A stretch of 64,000 nt of DNA from PALSA-129 sp050014595 (lineage in GTDB: Bacteria; Acidobacteriota; Terriglobia; Bryobacterales; Bryobacteraceae). Of this stretch, positions 42,055-50,936 are shown piece by piece. Location of the stretch: assembly GCA_050014595.1 (NCBI GenBank), contig JBEKDA010000006.1:62001-126000 (forward strand), given 5' to 3'. Every line of letters starts with the position of its first letter. The stretch's first letter is position 1. The notes under the pieces were generated by a model that saw nothing but the letters and a program-made list of their open reading frames with translations, did not search any database and was not told the DNA's origin. The translations under genes and the position numbers were made by a program.

Positions 42055-44091
42055 ATGGCAGATCTGGTAAAGCTCGAAATCGACGGGAAGGCGGTGCAGG
42101 CGGCGCCCGGCACCCTGGTGATCGACGCGGCCAAGACGGTGGGGATCGGGATTCCGGCGTTCTGCTACTACGAGGGGCTATCGCTGCAAGCGGCCTGCCG
42201 CATGTGCCTGGTGGAAGTGGAGAAGATGCCGAAGCTGATGACGGCGTGCACGCTGCCGGTGGCCGAGGGCATGGTGGTCCGGACGGAGACGCCGCAGGTG
42301 GCCACCGCGCGGAAATACATGCTGGAGTTTCTGCTGACCAATCATCCGCTGGATTGTCCGGTGTGCGACAAGGGCGGCGAGTGCGAGCTGCAGGACATGG
42401 TCTTCCGCTACGGCGCGGGCGAAAGCCGGTACACGGAAACCAAGGTCCATACGCCGGAGAAGCAGTTTTCGCCGGTGGTGTTCTTCGACGCGCCGCGCTG
42501 CATCCTGTGCTTCCGCTGCGTGCGCATTTGCGGTGAAGGGCTGGGTGTGGGCGCGCTGGGCGTGATCAACCGCGGAGTGGTATCGGAGATCGCACCCAAC
42601 CAGGGCGACCACCTGGAGTGCGACGAGTGCGGCGCCTGCATCGACATCTGCCCGGTGGGCGCGCTCACCAGCGGGGCTTACCGCTACCAGACGCGCCCGT
42701 GGGAGATGACCCACGTCGGGACCATCTGCACGCACTGTGCGGACGGCTGCAAGACCACGCTGGGAACGCGCAACGACCGCATCATCCGCGGGAACAATCG
42801 CGACCGGTCGGGCGTGAACGGCGAATTCCTGTGCATCAAAGGGCGGTACGGATTCGATTTCTACGATCACCCGGACCGGCTGCAGGCGCCGCTGGTGAGC
42901 ATCAGCGGAAAGCTGGAAGAAGTTTCGTGGTCGCGGGCGTTGTGGGCGGTGGCGGCGCGGTTTAAGCAGGCCATCACGGATGGCGGCAGCGTGGGCGTGA
43001 TCGGCTCCAACCACACCACCAACGAAGAGAATTACTACCTGGCGAAATTTGCGCGCGAGGTGTTCAAGACCAACCACATCGATCATCACCGCACCGGCGA
43101 TGTGACCACGCTGCTGGATGCGTTGAGCGGCAAGAGCGGAAAGCTGGCGACGGTGGCGGACCTGTACGAGCGCAAGGCGGTGCTGGTGCTGGGCGCGGAC
43201 CTGGCGCTGGAACACCCGCTGCTGGCTTACCAGATGCGCGCCAACTGGCGGCATCACAAGGCGCATATCTACGCGGTAACCGAAGGGCCGGTGCGAGAAG
43301 ACCAGTACGCCGTCGCGAGCCTGCGCGGGCGCGATTACGAACGGCTGCGCGAGAAGCTGAAGGCGGAGCCGGAACTGGTAGTGGTGTTCGACGATTCGTA
43401 TAAGGGCGACGATATCCGCAAGCTGGTGAAGTTTGGCGAGTCGCTGGGGATTCCGGTGCGCTACATCTGCCTGGTGGATGATTCGAATTCGCGCGGCGCG
43501 CTGGACATGGGGCTGGTTCCGGGGCCGGGCGGGATGAGAATCCCGGAGATGCTGGCCGAGGAATTGAGCGTGCTGTGGGTGGTGGGGTCGAACCCGCTCA
43601 AGCCGGCGGCCGGCGGCCAACGGGCCAGGGACAGGAAGTGCGGCTTCCTGGTGGTTCAGGACATGTTCCTGACCGAAACCGCGCAGCAGGCGGACGTGGT
43701 TTTGCCGGCGGCGTGCGCCTACGAGAAGAACGGGACCATTACCAGCGTTTCGGGCGAAGTGCAGCTCTTAAAGCGGGCGATCCGCACCATGGGCGCAAAA
43801 CCGGACCTCGAGATCATGGGGTTCATTGCGCGCGAGATGGGGATGGCGGCCGCCCTGGGGCCGTGGACGCCGGAACGGGTGTTTGAGGAAATCCGCAGGA
43901 ACATTCACGGGTACGAAATTTCGTTGCCCGCGATTGAGATGGGCGGCGCGGCGCAGACCATGCCGGTGAACGGGAGGATTCCCGTGGACGACCGGCCGGA
44001 TCTGGTGCAATCCCGCCATAACGGCCTGTTCACGTCCGGCACGCTCGGGCGTTATTCTAAGGTTCTGAAATCAGTGGTGGAAAGTCGCTGA
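42055..44091 (+). CDS. nuoG: NADH-quinone oxidoreductase subunit G
   Basis: The 75-kDa subunit, 678 residues. The N-terminal ferredoxin domain holds a [2Fe-2S] site (ACRMCLVEVEKMPKLMTAC), and a His-Cys3 cluster lies in HPLDCPVCDKGGEC. Two [4Fe-4S] motifs follow (CILCFRCVRICGEG, CDECGACIDICPVGAL). The C-terminal two-thirds is a molybdopterin-oxidoreductase-like fold starting with THVGTICTHCADGCKT, where extra cysteines could bind the N7 cluster. The length is shorter than the 800-900 residues of enterobacterial NuoG. nuoH follows after 8 bases. Confidence 0.96.
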   Translation: MADLVKLEIDGKAVQAAPGTLVIDAAKTVGIGIPAFCYYEGLSLQAACRMCLVEVEKMPKLMTACTLPVAEGMVVRTETPQVATARKYMLEFLLTNHPLDCPVCDKGGECELQDMVFRYGAGESRYTETKVHTPEKQFSPVVFFDAPRCILCFRCVRICGEGLGVGALGVINRGVVSEIAPNQGDHLECDECGACIDICPVGALTSGAYRYQTRPWEMTHVGTICTHCADGCKTTLGTRNDRIIRGNNRDRSGVNGEFLCIKGRYGFDFYDHPDRLQAPLVSISGKLEEVSWSRALWAVAARFKQAITDGGSVGVIGSNHTTNEENYYLAKFAREVFKTNHIDHHRTGDVTTLLDALSGKSGKLATVADLYERKAVLVLGADLALEHPLLAYQMRANWRHHKAHIYAVTEGPVREDQYAVASLRGRDYERLREKLKAEPELVVVFDDSYKGDDIRKLVKFGESLGIPVRYICLVDDSNSRGALDMGLVPGPGGMRIPEMLAEELSVLWVVGSNPLKPAAGGQRARDRKCGFLVVQDMFLTETAQQADVVLPAACAYEKNGTITSVSGEVQLLKRAIRTMGAKPDLEIMGFIAREMGMAAALGPWTPERVFEEIRRNIHGYEISLPAIEMGGAAQTMPVNGRIPVDDRPDLVQSRHNGLFTSGTLGRYSKVLKSVVESR

Positions 44092-44099
44092 GCCGCTCC

Positions 44100-45281
44100 A
44101 TGGATTCCTTCATCGTCATCAGCCTGATTAAGGTAGCGGTGGTTTTTGCGGTGCTGCTGACCACGCTGGCTTACCTGCAATGGGTGGAGCGGAAAGTGAT
44201 CGCGCACATCCAGGTGCGTCCGGGGCCGTACCGCGTGGGGCCTCACGGCCTGCTGCAACCGGTCGCCGACATCGTCAAACTGCTCACCAAGGAAGACCTG
44301 GTGCCGACCTACGTGAACAAGCCGCTGTATCTGTTGGCGCCGTTTCTGGCCATGACCATGGCGCTGCTTTCGATTTCGGTGATTCCGTTTGGCCCGCAGA
44401 TCCAGGTGGCGGGCTATCAGACGTACATGCAGCTCACGGACTTGAATATTGGCGTGCTGTTCGTGCTGGCGGTGTCGTCGATGGGAGTGTACGGAATCGC
44501 GCTGGCCGGCTGGTCGTCGAATAACAAGTACGCGCTGCTGGGCGGGTTGCGCAGCTCGGCGCAGATGATCAGCTACGAGCTGCCGATGTCGCTGGCCATC
44601 GCCGCGCCGCTGCTGATCTCGAACACCTTGAGTCTCCGCAGACTGGTGGAAAAGCAGGCGGGCGGCATCTGGAACTGGAACGTGCTGCATGGGCCGTTTC
44701 CGCAGATTGTCAGCTTCATCATCTTCTTGATTGCGGCGTTCGCGGAGACCAACCGCATTCCGTTCGATTTGCCGGAAGCCGAGAACGAACTGGTGGCGGG
44801 CTTCCATACCGAGTACAGCTCGATGAAGTTCGCGTCGTTCTTCATGTCGGAATACGCCAACATGATCACGGTAAGCTGCATGGCCACGCTGCTGTTTCTG
44901 GGCGGCTGGGTGGCGCCGTGGCCGGCCGAATACGGATCGAGCTACGTGCCGGCGGCGATCTTCGTTTTGGCGGGGCTGGTAGCGCTGTATCACGGGTTCC
45001 ACCCGGCGCGGCGGCGCGACGGATACACGCTGCCGGTCTTCGGCGTGCTGTTCTTGATTGCAGCGGCGGTTTTCCTGCTGCCGATGGTGCAAAGCTGGCT
45101 GATTCCGCTGTTCTGGTTTTGCGCCAAGACGGGCGGGATTCTTTTCGGCTTCATGTGGATTCGCGGGACGCTGCCTCGCTTCCGCTACGACCAACTGATG
45201 GGCTTCACGTGGAAGTTCCTTTTCCCGGTGGCCATGCTGAACCTGCTGGTGACCGGTTTTCTGGTGGCTTTGAGATCCTGA
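44100..45281 (+). CDS. nuoH: NADH-quinone oxidoreductase subunit H
   Basis: A membrane subunit of 393 residues with about eight helices that forms the roof of the quinone tunnel. Conserved segments are WVERKVIAHIQVRPGPYRVGPHG, QPVADIVKLLTKED, the acidic loop FAETNRIPFDLPEAENELVAG and FMWIRGTLPRFRYDQLM. In most operons nuoI follows; here the next gene, 1 base on, is nuoJ. Confidence 0.97.
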   Translation: MDSFIVISLIKVAVVFAVLLTTLAYLQWVERKVIAHIQVRPGPYRVGPHGLLQPVADIVKLLTKEDLVPTYVNKPLYLLAPFLAMTMALLSISVIPFGPQIQVAGYQTYMQLTDLNIGVLFVLAVSSMGVYGIALAGWSSNNKYALLGGLRSSAQMISYELPMSLAIAAPLLISNTLSLRRLVEKQAGGIWNWNVLHGPFPQIVSFIIFLIAAFAETNRIPFDLPEAENELVAGFHTEYSSMKFASFFMSEYANMITVSCMATLLFLGGWVAPWPAEYGSSYVPAAIFVLAGLVALYHGFHPARRRDGYTLPVFGVLFLIAAAVFLLPMVQSWLIPLFWFCAKTGGILFGFMWIRGTLPRFRYDQLMGFTWKFLFPVAMLNLLVTGFLVALRS

Positions 45282-45282
45282 C

Positions 45283-45783
45283 ATGGACGTCATACTTTTT
45301 CTGGCCTTCGCGATTATCGCGGTGGTATGCGCCATCAACGTGGTGGTGCAGACGCATCCCATTTCGAGCGCCGTCTCGCTGGTGGGCGTGATGGGATCGC
45401 TGGCGGTGCTCTACCTGCTGCTGGGCGCGGAGTTTCTGGCGGCGGCGCAGGTGATTGTCTATGCCGGCGCGATCATGGTGCTGTTCGTGTTCGTGATCAT
45501 GCTGCTGAACGCCGGGGCCGAGTCGAAAAAGGGCCGGTCGTTCACGGCGCAGTTGCTGGGATTGCCGCTGTGGGTAGCCTTCCTGGGGCTGATGGCGTAC
45601 TTCATCCAGCGGCTGTATCCGCAAAGCACGCGGGTGCACTTCGGCGGATTCAAGGGCGGCGGGGCGGCGGAAATCGGCCACGCGCTGTTCACAACTTTCC
45701 TGCTGCCGTTCGAGGTGACCTCGATCCTGATTCTGGTGGCGATCCTGGGGGCCATCGTTCTGGCGCGAAAGGAGATGGACTAA
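45283..45783 (+). CDS. nuoJ: NADH-quinone oxidoreductase subunit J
   Basis: A membrane subunit of 166 residues with five hydrophobic helices. The typical VVVQTHPISSAVSLVGVMG and LGAEFLAAAQVIVYAGAIMVLFVFVIML helices are present, the latter being the pi-bulge helix of NuoJ. Its stop overlaps the nuoK start (TAATG). Confidence 0.95.
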   Translation: MDVILFLAFAIIAVVCAINVVVQTHPISSAVSLVGVMGSLAVLYLLLGAEFLAAAQVIVYAGAIMVLFVFVIMLLNAGAESKKGRSFTAQLLGLPLWVAFLGLMAYFIQRLYPQSTRVHFGGFKGGGAAEIGHALFTTFLLPFEVTSILILVAILGAIVLARKEMD

Positions 45784-46094
45784 TGCTGGCGGCCGTTCCG
45801 ATCTCCTGGTTTCTGACGTTGAGCGCGGTGTTGTTCGCGCTGGGCGTGGCGGGCTTCGTGTTCCGGCGCAACATCATTACGGTCTTCATGTCGATCGAGC
45901 TGATGCTGAACGCCGTGAACCTGAGCTTCGTGACGTTTTCGTACCACCGGCAGCAGGTAAACGGCCATCTGTACGCGTTCTTCGTGATGGTGGTGGCGGC
46001 GGCCGAGGCGGCCGTGGGGCTGGCGATTATCCTGACGATCTTCAAGAACCGCGGGACCCTGAATATTGATGATGTGGATTCCATGAAGAACTAA
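45783..46094 (+). CDS. nuoK: NADH-quinone oxidoreductase subunit K
   Basis: A 103-residue three-helix antiporter-like subunit. The proton-channel glutamates are in MSIELMLNAVNLSF and AAAEAAVGLAIILTIF. Its last base is shared with the nuoL start. Confidence 0.95.
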   Translation: MLAAVPISWFLTLSAVLFALGVAGFVFRRNIITVFMSIELMLNAVNLSFVTFSYHRQQVNGHLYAFFVMVVAAAEAAVGLAIILTIFKNRGTLNIDDVDSMKN

Positions 46095-47947
46095 TGCAAC
46101 TCTGGCTCATCCCTATCCTTCCGCTGGCGGGCTTCGTGATCAACGGGCTCCTTGGACGCCGGCTTTCCCGGGGCCTGGTCAGCGCCATTGCGATCGGCAG
46201 CGTGCTTCTCTCCTTTGCGTGGGTGCTAAAGACCATCTTTGGCCTGGGCGATTTGAACTCGCGGTACGTCGAGCATTATTACACGTGGATCGCAAGCGGG
46301 TCGGTCAACATCGCCGCCGATTTCGCTGTCGACAAGCTGGCCGTGGTGATGCTGCTGGTAGTGACGGGCATCGGGTCGCTGATCCATGTTTACTCCATCG
46401 GCTACATGGCGCACGAGGGCGGATACTACCGCTTCTTCGCGTTCCTGAATCTGTTCATGTTTTTCATGCTGGTGCTGGTGCTGGCGTCGAACTACCTGGT
46501 GCTGTTCATCGGGTGGGAAGGCGTGGGGCTGTGCAGCTATCTGCTGATCGGATTTTATTTCCACAGGCAGTCCGCGACCAACGCCGGCAACAAGGCTTTC
46601 ATCGTCAACCGGATTGGCGATTTCGGATTCTCGCTGGCGATGTTTTACATCTTCAAGAATTTCGGATCGCTGGATTTCACCAAGGTGTTTCAGCAGGCGC
46701 CGGGCGCTTCCGAAGCGGTGCTGACCACCATCGGGCTGCTGCTGATGGTGGGCGCGTGCGGGAAATCGGCGCAGTTGCCGCTGTATGTGTGGCTGCCGGA
46801 TGCCATGGAGGGGCCGACGCCGGTATCGGCGCTGATCCACGCGGCCACCATGGTGACGGCGGGCGTCTACATGGTGGCGCGGTCGTGGCCGATTTACGTG
46901 CACGCTCCGTCGGCCATGAATGTGGTGGCGACCGTGGGAATCGCCACGGCGTTTTTCGCGGCCACCATCGGCCTGGTGCAGAACGACATCAAGAAAGTCT
47001 TCGCGTATTCGACGGTTTCGCAGCTCGGCTACATGTTCGTGGGCGTGGGCTGCGGCGCCTTCTCGGCGGGCATCTGGCACCTGATGACGCACGCGTTCTT
47101 CAAAGCGCTGCTGTTCCTGGGGGCCGGCAGCGTGATCCACGCGCTCTCCGGCGAGCAGGACCTGCGCAACATGGGCGGCCTGCGAAACAAAATCCCCTGG
47201 ACGTTCCTGACCATGATGTGCGCGGCGGTGGCGATTGCGGGTGTGCCGCCGTTCTCCGGATTCTACAGCAAGGACGCGATTCTGCTGGCGGCGCACGAGC
47301 ACGCGCCGTGGATGTACTGGGTAGGCGTGGCGACGGCGGGAATGACGGCCTTCTACGTATTCCGCGCCATGTTCCTGGCCTTCTTCGGCGAGTACCGCGG
47401 GAAGGAACACGCGCACGAATCGCCGCCGGTGATGTTGGCGCCGCTGGCGGTGCTGGCGCTGTTATCGCTGGTGGGCGGGTTCTTATTCAACATTCCCCAG
47501 TTTCTGAGCGGCGTTTTTCCGGCGCGGGAAGCCGCGGAAGACAATTCGCTGATGCTGATCTCGGTCGGGGCCGGGGTCATTGGAATCCTGCTGGCCTGGT
47601 TCATCTACGTGGCGAAGCCGGCGATGGCGGACTCTCTGGCGTCGACCTTCGGATGGATCTACAAAACGCTTTACAACAAATACTACGTGGATGAGATCTA
47701 TGATGCGGCGATCGTAAAACCGCTGGTGGGCGGCTCGCGGACGGTGCTGTGGAAGGACGTGGACGCGGGGCTGATCGACGGCAGCGTGAATGGCGTGGGG
47801 ACGCGCGCGAAAGATATCGGCGGCGTGCTGCGCTTGCTGCAATCGGGCAATATCCGCAGTTACGCGACGTGGGTGTTGTTCGGTTCGGTGGTGGCCATCG
47901 TGGCGCTGGCGCTGGCCGGGATCGGGAGCACGGGAGGCCTGCGATGA
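46094..47947 (+). CDS. nuoL: NADH-quinone oxidoreductase subunit L
   Basis: The distal proton-pumping subunit, 617 residues and about 16 helices including the long lateral helix at the C-terminus. Conserved parts are FFAFLNLFMFFMLVLVLASNY, FIGWEGVGLCSYLLIGFYF, the channel segment WLPDAMEGPTPVSALIHAATMVTAG and FYSKDAIL. It overlaps the nuoM start by 4 bases. Confidence 0.97.
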   Translation: MQLWLIPILPLAGFVINGLLGRRLSRGLVSAIAIGSVLLSFAWVLKTIFGLGDLNSRYVEHYYTWIASGSVNIAADFAVDKLAVVMLLVVTGIGSLIHVYSIGYMAHEGGYYRFFAFLNLFMFFMLVLVLASNYLVLFIGWEGVGLCSYLLIGFYFHRQSATNAGNKAFIVNRIGDFGFSLAMFYIFKNFGSLDFTKVFQQAPGASEAVLTTIGLLLMVGACGKSAQLPLYVWLPDAMEGPTPVSALIHAATMVTAGVYMVARSWPIYVHAPSAMNVVATVGIATAFFAATIGLVQNDIKKVFAYSTVSQLGYMFVGVGCGAFSAGIWHLMTHAFFKALLFLGAGSVIHALSGEQDLRNMGGLRNKIPWTFLTMMCAAVAIAGVPPFSGFYSKDAILLAAHEHAPWMYWVGVATAGMTAFYVFRAMFLAFFGEYRGKEHAHESPPVMLAPLAVLALLSLVGGFLFNIPQFLSGVFPAREAAEDNSLMLISVGAGVIGILLAWFIYVAKPAMADSLASTFGWIYKTLYNKYYVDEIYDAAIVKPLVGGSRTVLWKDVDAGLIDGSVNGVGTRAKDIGGVLRLLQSGNIRSYATWVLFGSVVAIVALALAGIGSTGGLR

Positions 47948-49473
47948 ACCTGCTGACACTGGTTCTGATCATGCCGCTGGTGGGATTCCTGGCGTCGCTG
48001 ACCATTCCGCGGCGCTTCCCGCAAAACAGCCGGGCGTGGGCGCTGGCGGTGTCGCTGGCCACGTTTGCGCAATCGCTGATTCTGCTCTCGCAGTTCAACC
48101 GCAACGCCGCGGGCGACCAGTTTACGGTGGACATCCCCTGGATCTCGAAGCCGGAGATTCATTTCCATATGGCGGCCGATGGCATCAGCTTGTGGCTGGT
48201 TCTGCTTTCCACTTTCCTGACGCCCATCTGCGTGCTGATCTCGTGGAAGCACGTGCAGGACCGGGTGAAGGAATTCTTCGCCTTCCTGCTGCTGCTGGAG
48301 TTCGGCCTGGTTGGGGTATTCATCGCGCAGGATCTCTTCCTCTTTTACGTGTTCTGGGAAATCTCCCTGGTTCCGATGTATTTCCTGATCGGCATCTGGG
48401 GCCACTCGCGGCGCATCTACGCAGCGGTGAAATTTTTCCTGTACACCATGACCGGCTCCGTGCTGATGCTGGCGGCCATCATCTTTTTGTACAACCGCGC
48501 CGGGACGTTCAGCTACGCAACGATTCTGGACATGCTGGCCAGCGGGAAACTGACGTTCGCGCCGGGCGAGCAGATGCTGCTGTTCCTGGCCTTCTTCCTG
48601 GCGTTTGCCATCAAGGTGCCGCTCTTCCCGCTGCATACCTGGCTGCCGGACGCGCACGTGGAGGCGCCCACGGCCGGATCGGTGATGCTGGCCAGCGTCA
48701 TGCTCAAGATGGGCACGTTCGGAATTCTGCATTACTGCCTGCCGATGTTCCCGGTGGCGGCGCGGCAATGCGCTCCGTGGATTGCGGTGCTGGCGATTAT
48801 CGGGATCATCTACGGCGCGCTGGTGGCCATGGTGCAGCCCAACATGAAAAAGCTGGTGGCCTATTCCTCGGTGAGCCATTTGGGCTTCGTGGTGCTGGGA
48901 ATTTTCTCGTTCACGCAGATGGGCCTGGACGGCGCGGTCTATCAGATGCTGAGCCACGGGATTACCACGGGCGCGCTGTTCGCGTTGGTGGGCTTCCTCT
49001 ACGAGCGGCGCCATTCGCTCGAGATTTCCGGGTACGGCGGCGTGGCCACGGAGGCGCCCTGGCTGTCCACGGTCTTCCTGATCGCGACCCTGGCCAGCCT
49101 CGGGTTGCCGCTGCTGAACAACTTCGTGGGCGAATTCCTTGTGCTGCAGGGCACCGCCATCACCCACTTCACCTGGACGGTCTACGCCGCCATCGGCGTG
49201 ATCCTCTCGGCCTGCTACATGCTGTGGATGTACCAGCGGGTGTTCTATGGCGTCACCGCGGCCGACGTGAAGCACTATATGCCGGACCTGGGCCTGCGCG
49301 AATGGGCGGCGATTGTGCCGCTGGTCGTGATGATGGTGTGGATGGGAGTTTACTCGCAGAGTTTCCTGCCGCCGGTGAGCAAGACCACGGCGCGCGTGCT
49401 GGAACAGACCCACATCAACGTGCCGGAACGAGTGGAATTGCGCCAGAGGCCGGAGGTAGCGCATGCCCGTTAA
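47944..49473 (+). CDS. nuoM: NADH-quinone oxidoreductase subunit M
   Basis: A proton-pumping antiporter-like subunit of 509 residues. Hallmarks include DGISLWLVLLSTFLTPICVL, FYVFWEISLVPMYFLIGIWG with the key glutamate, LPDAHVEAPTAGSVMLASVMLKMG and the YSSVSHLGFVVLG helix. The start is the ATG at 47944 overlapping the nuoL stop. The frame is open upstream inside nuoL. It overlaps nuoN by 11 bases. Confidence 0.97.
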   Translation: MNLLTLVLIMPLVGFLASLTIPRRFPQNSRAWALAVSLATFAQSLILLSQFNRNAAGDQFTVDIPWISKPEIHFHMAADGISLWLVLLSTFLTPICVLISWKHVQDRVKEFFAFLLLLEFGLVGVFIAQDLFLFYVFWEISLVPMYFLIGIWGHSRRIYAAVKFFLYTMTGSVLMLAAIIFLYNRAGTFSYATILDMLASGKLTFAPGEQMLLFLAFFLAFAIKVPLFPLHTWLPDAHVEAPTAGSVMLASVMLKMGTFGILHYCLPMFPVAARQCAPWIAVLAIIGIIYGALVAMVQPNMKKLVAYSSVSHLGFVVLGIFSFTQMGLDGAVYQMLSHGITTGALFALVGFLYERRHSLEISGYGGVATEAPWLSTVFLIATLASLGLPLLNNFVGEFLVLQGTAITHFTWTVYAAIGVILSACYMLWMYQRVFYGVTAADVKHYMPDLGLREWAAIVPLVVMMVWMGVYSQSFLPPVSKTTARVLEQTHINVPERVELRQRPEVAHAR

Positions 49474-50926
49474 TTTCGGCGCCAGCGCGACGGACCTGGT
49501 CCGCTTCCTGCCGGAGATCATCCTGACGGTGATGGGCACGGCGTTGATGGTGCTCGATCCCGTCCTGCACAAGCGGGCTTCGTACGCCTTCGGCCATTTG
49601 AGCATCTTCGCGCTGCTGGCGGGCATTGGGGGAGCGGTGTGGGCCCAGACCGATCCCGGCACGGCGTTTGGCGGCATGCTGGTGGTGGATGGCTTCGCCA
49701 CGTACTTCCGCGTGCTGGTGATGGTGGTGGGGATTCTGAGCATTCTGCCGTCTTATGGATTCCTGGCGCGGCAGCAGGCGGAAACCAGCGAATATCATGC
49801 TTTGCTGCTCTTCTCCATTGCTGGGCAATGCATGATGGCGGCGGCCAATGATCTGATCATCGTCTTCATCGGCCTGGAGATTTCCTCCATCTCGAGCTAC
49901 GTGCTGGCGGGCTATTTGCGCGACGACAAGCGGTCCAATGAAGCGGCCCTGAAATATTTCCTGCTGGGTTCGTTCGCCACGGCGTTTTTCCTTTACGGCG
50001 TGGCGATCACCTACGGCACGGTGGGCACGGTGAATCTGACCGCGATCCGCGCGGCCCTTACCGGGGCGGATGCGCCGCCGGTGGTGTTCATCACCCTGGC
50101 GGCGGCACTGATGTTCGTTGGGTTGGGATTCAAAGTTTCGGCGGCGCCGTTCCAGATCTGGGCGCCGGACGTGTATCAGGGCGCGCCCACGCCGGTGACG
50201 GCGTTCCTCTCCGCCGGTCCCAAGGCCGCGGCGTTCGCCATCTTTCTGCGGATCTTCCTGACGGCGTTTGGGCCCATCAGCAGCGCCTGGCAGCCGCTGG
50301 TGTGGATGGCCGCGCTGCTCTCCATGACCGTGGGAAACTTCGCCGCGCTCATGCAGACCAATGTGAAGCGCATGCTGGCGTACAGTTCCATCGCGCACGC
50401 GGGCTATGTGCTGGTGGCGCTCACGGCGCAGTCGGACACGGGCGCGGCGGCGGCCATGTTTTACCTGGCGGCGTACGCGTTCATGAATATCGGAGCGTTC
50501 GCGGTGGTGAGCCAGCTATCGGGACGCGGCGAGCGGTACCAGAATATCGACGACCTGGCGGGCCTGGGGCGGAAGCAGCCGATGATGGCGGCGCTGCTGA
50601 CCATCTTTCTGCTCTCGCTGATCGGCGTGCCGCTCACCGGAGGCTTCTTCGGCAAGTTCTATATCTTCAAAGCGGCGCTGGAATCGCACCTGGTGTGGCT
50701 GGCGGTGCTGGGCCTGCTGAACAGCGCGGTGGCCGCGTATTACTACCTGCGCATCCTGGTGATGGTTTACATGCACGAACCGGGAGAAGCCGCCGGCCAA
50801 AGCGAACCGCTGACGCCGGGCTTCCGGCTGGCGCTGATTCTGCCGGCGCTGGGCACGCTGTTCCTGGGCATCTTCCCGACGTGGGTGCTGGACTTCGCGG
50901 GGAAATCGGCGACGCTGGTGAAGTAG
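49463..50926 (+). CDS. nuoN: NADH-quinone oxidoreductase subunit N
   Basis: The third antiporter-like subunit, 487 residues and about 14 helices. It shows FIGLEISSISSYVLAGYLRDD (glutamate at the channel), SNEAALKYFLLGSFATAFFLYG, PDVYQGAPTPVTAFLSAGPKAA and YSSIAHAGYVLVAL. It closes the operon; the convergent TPR gene ends 10 bases later, with no obvious terminator between them. Confidence 0.97.
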   Translation: MPVNFGASATDLVRFLPEIILTVMGTALMVLDPVLHKRASYAFGHLSIFALLAGIGGAVWAQTDPGTAFGGMLVVDGFATYFRVLVMVVGILSILPSYGFLARQQAETSEYHALLLFSIAGQCMMAAANDLIIVFIGLEISSISSYVLAGYLRDDKRSNEAALKYFLLGSFATAFFLYGVAITYGTVGTVNLTAIRAALTGADAPPVVFITLAAALMFVGLGFKVSAAPFQIWAPDVYQGAPTPVTAFLSAGPKAAAFAIFLRIFLTAFGPISSAWQPLVWMAALLSMTVGNFAALMQTNVKRMLAYSSIAHAGYVLVALTAQSDTGAAAAMFYLAAYAFMNIGAFAVVSQLSGRGERYQNIDDLAGLGRKQPMMAALLTIFLLSLIGVPLTGGFFGKFYIFKAALESHLVWLAVLGLLNSAVAAYYYLRILVMVYMHEPGEAAGQSEPLTPGFRLALILPALGTLFLGIFPTWVLDFAGKSATLVK

Positions 50927-50936
50927 CGCCCTGTCT

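Noticed and set aside
47860..49743. A 627-residue minus-strand open frame opposite nuoM
   Set aside because: Repetitive His/Gln/Arg composition typical of the reverse strand of membrane-protein genes.
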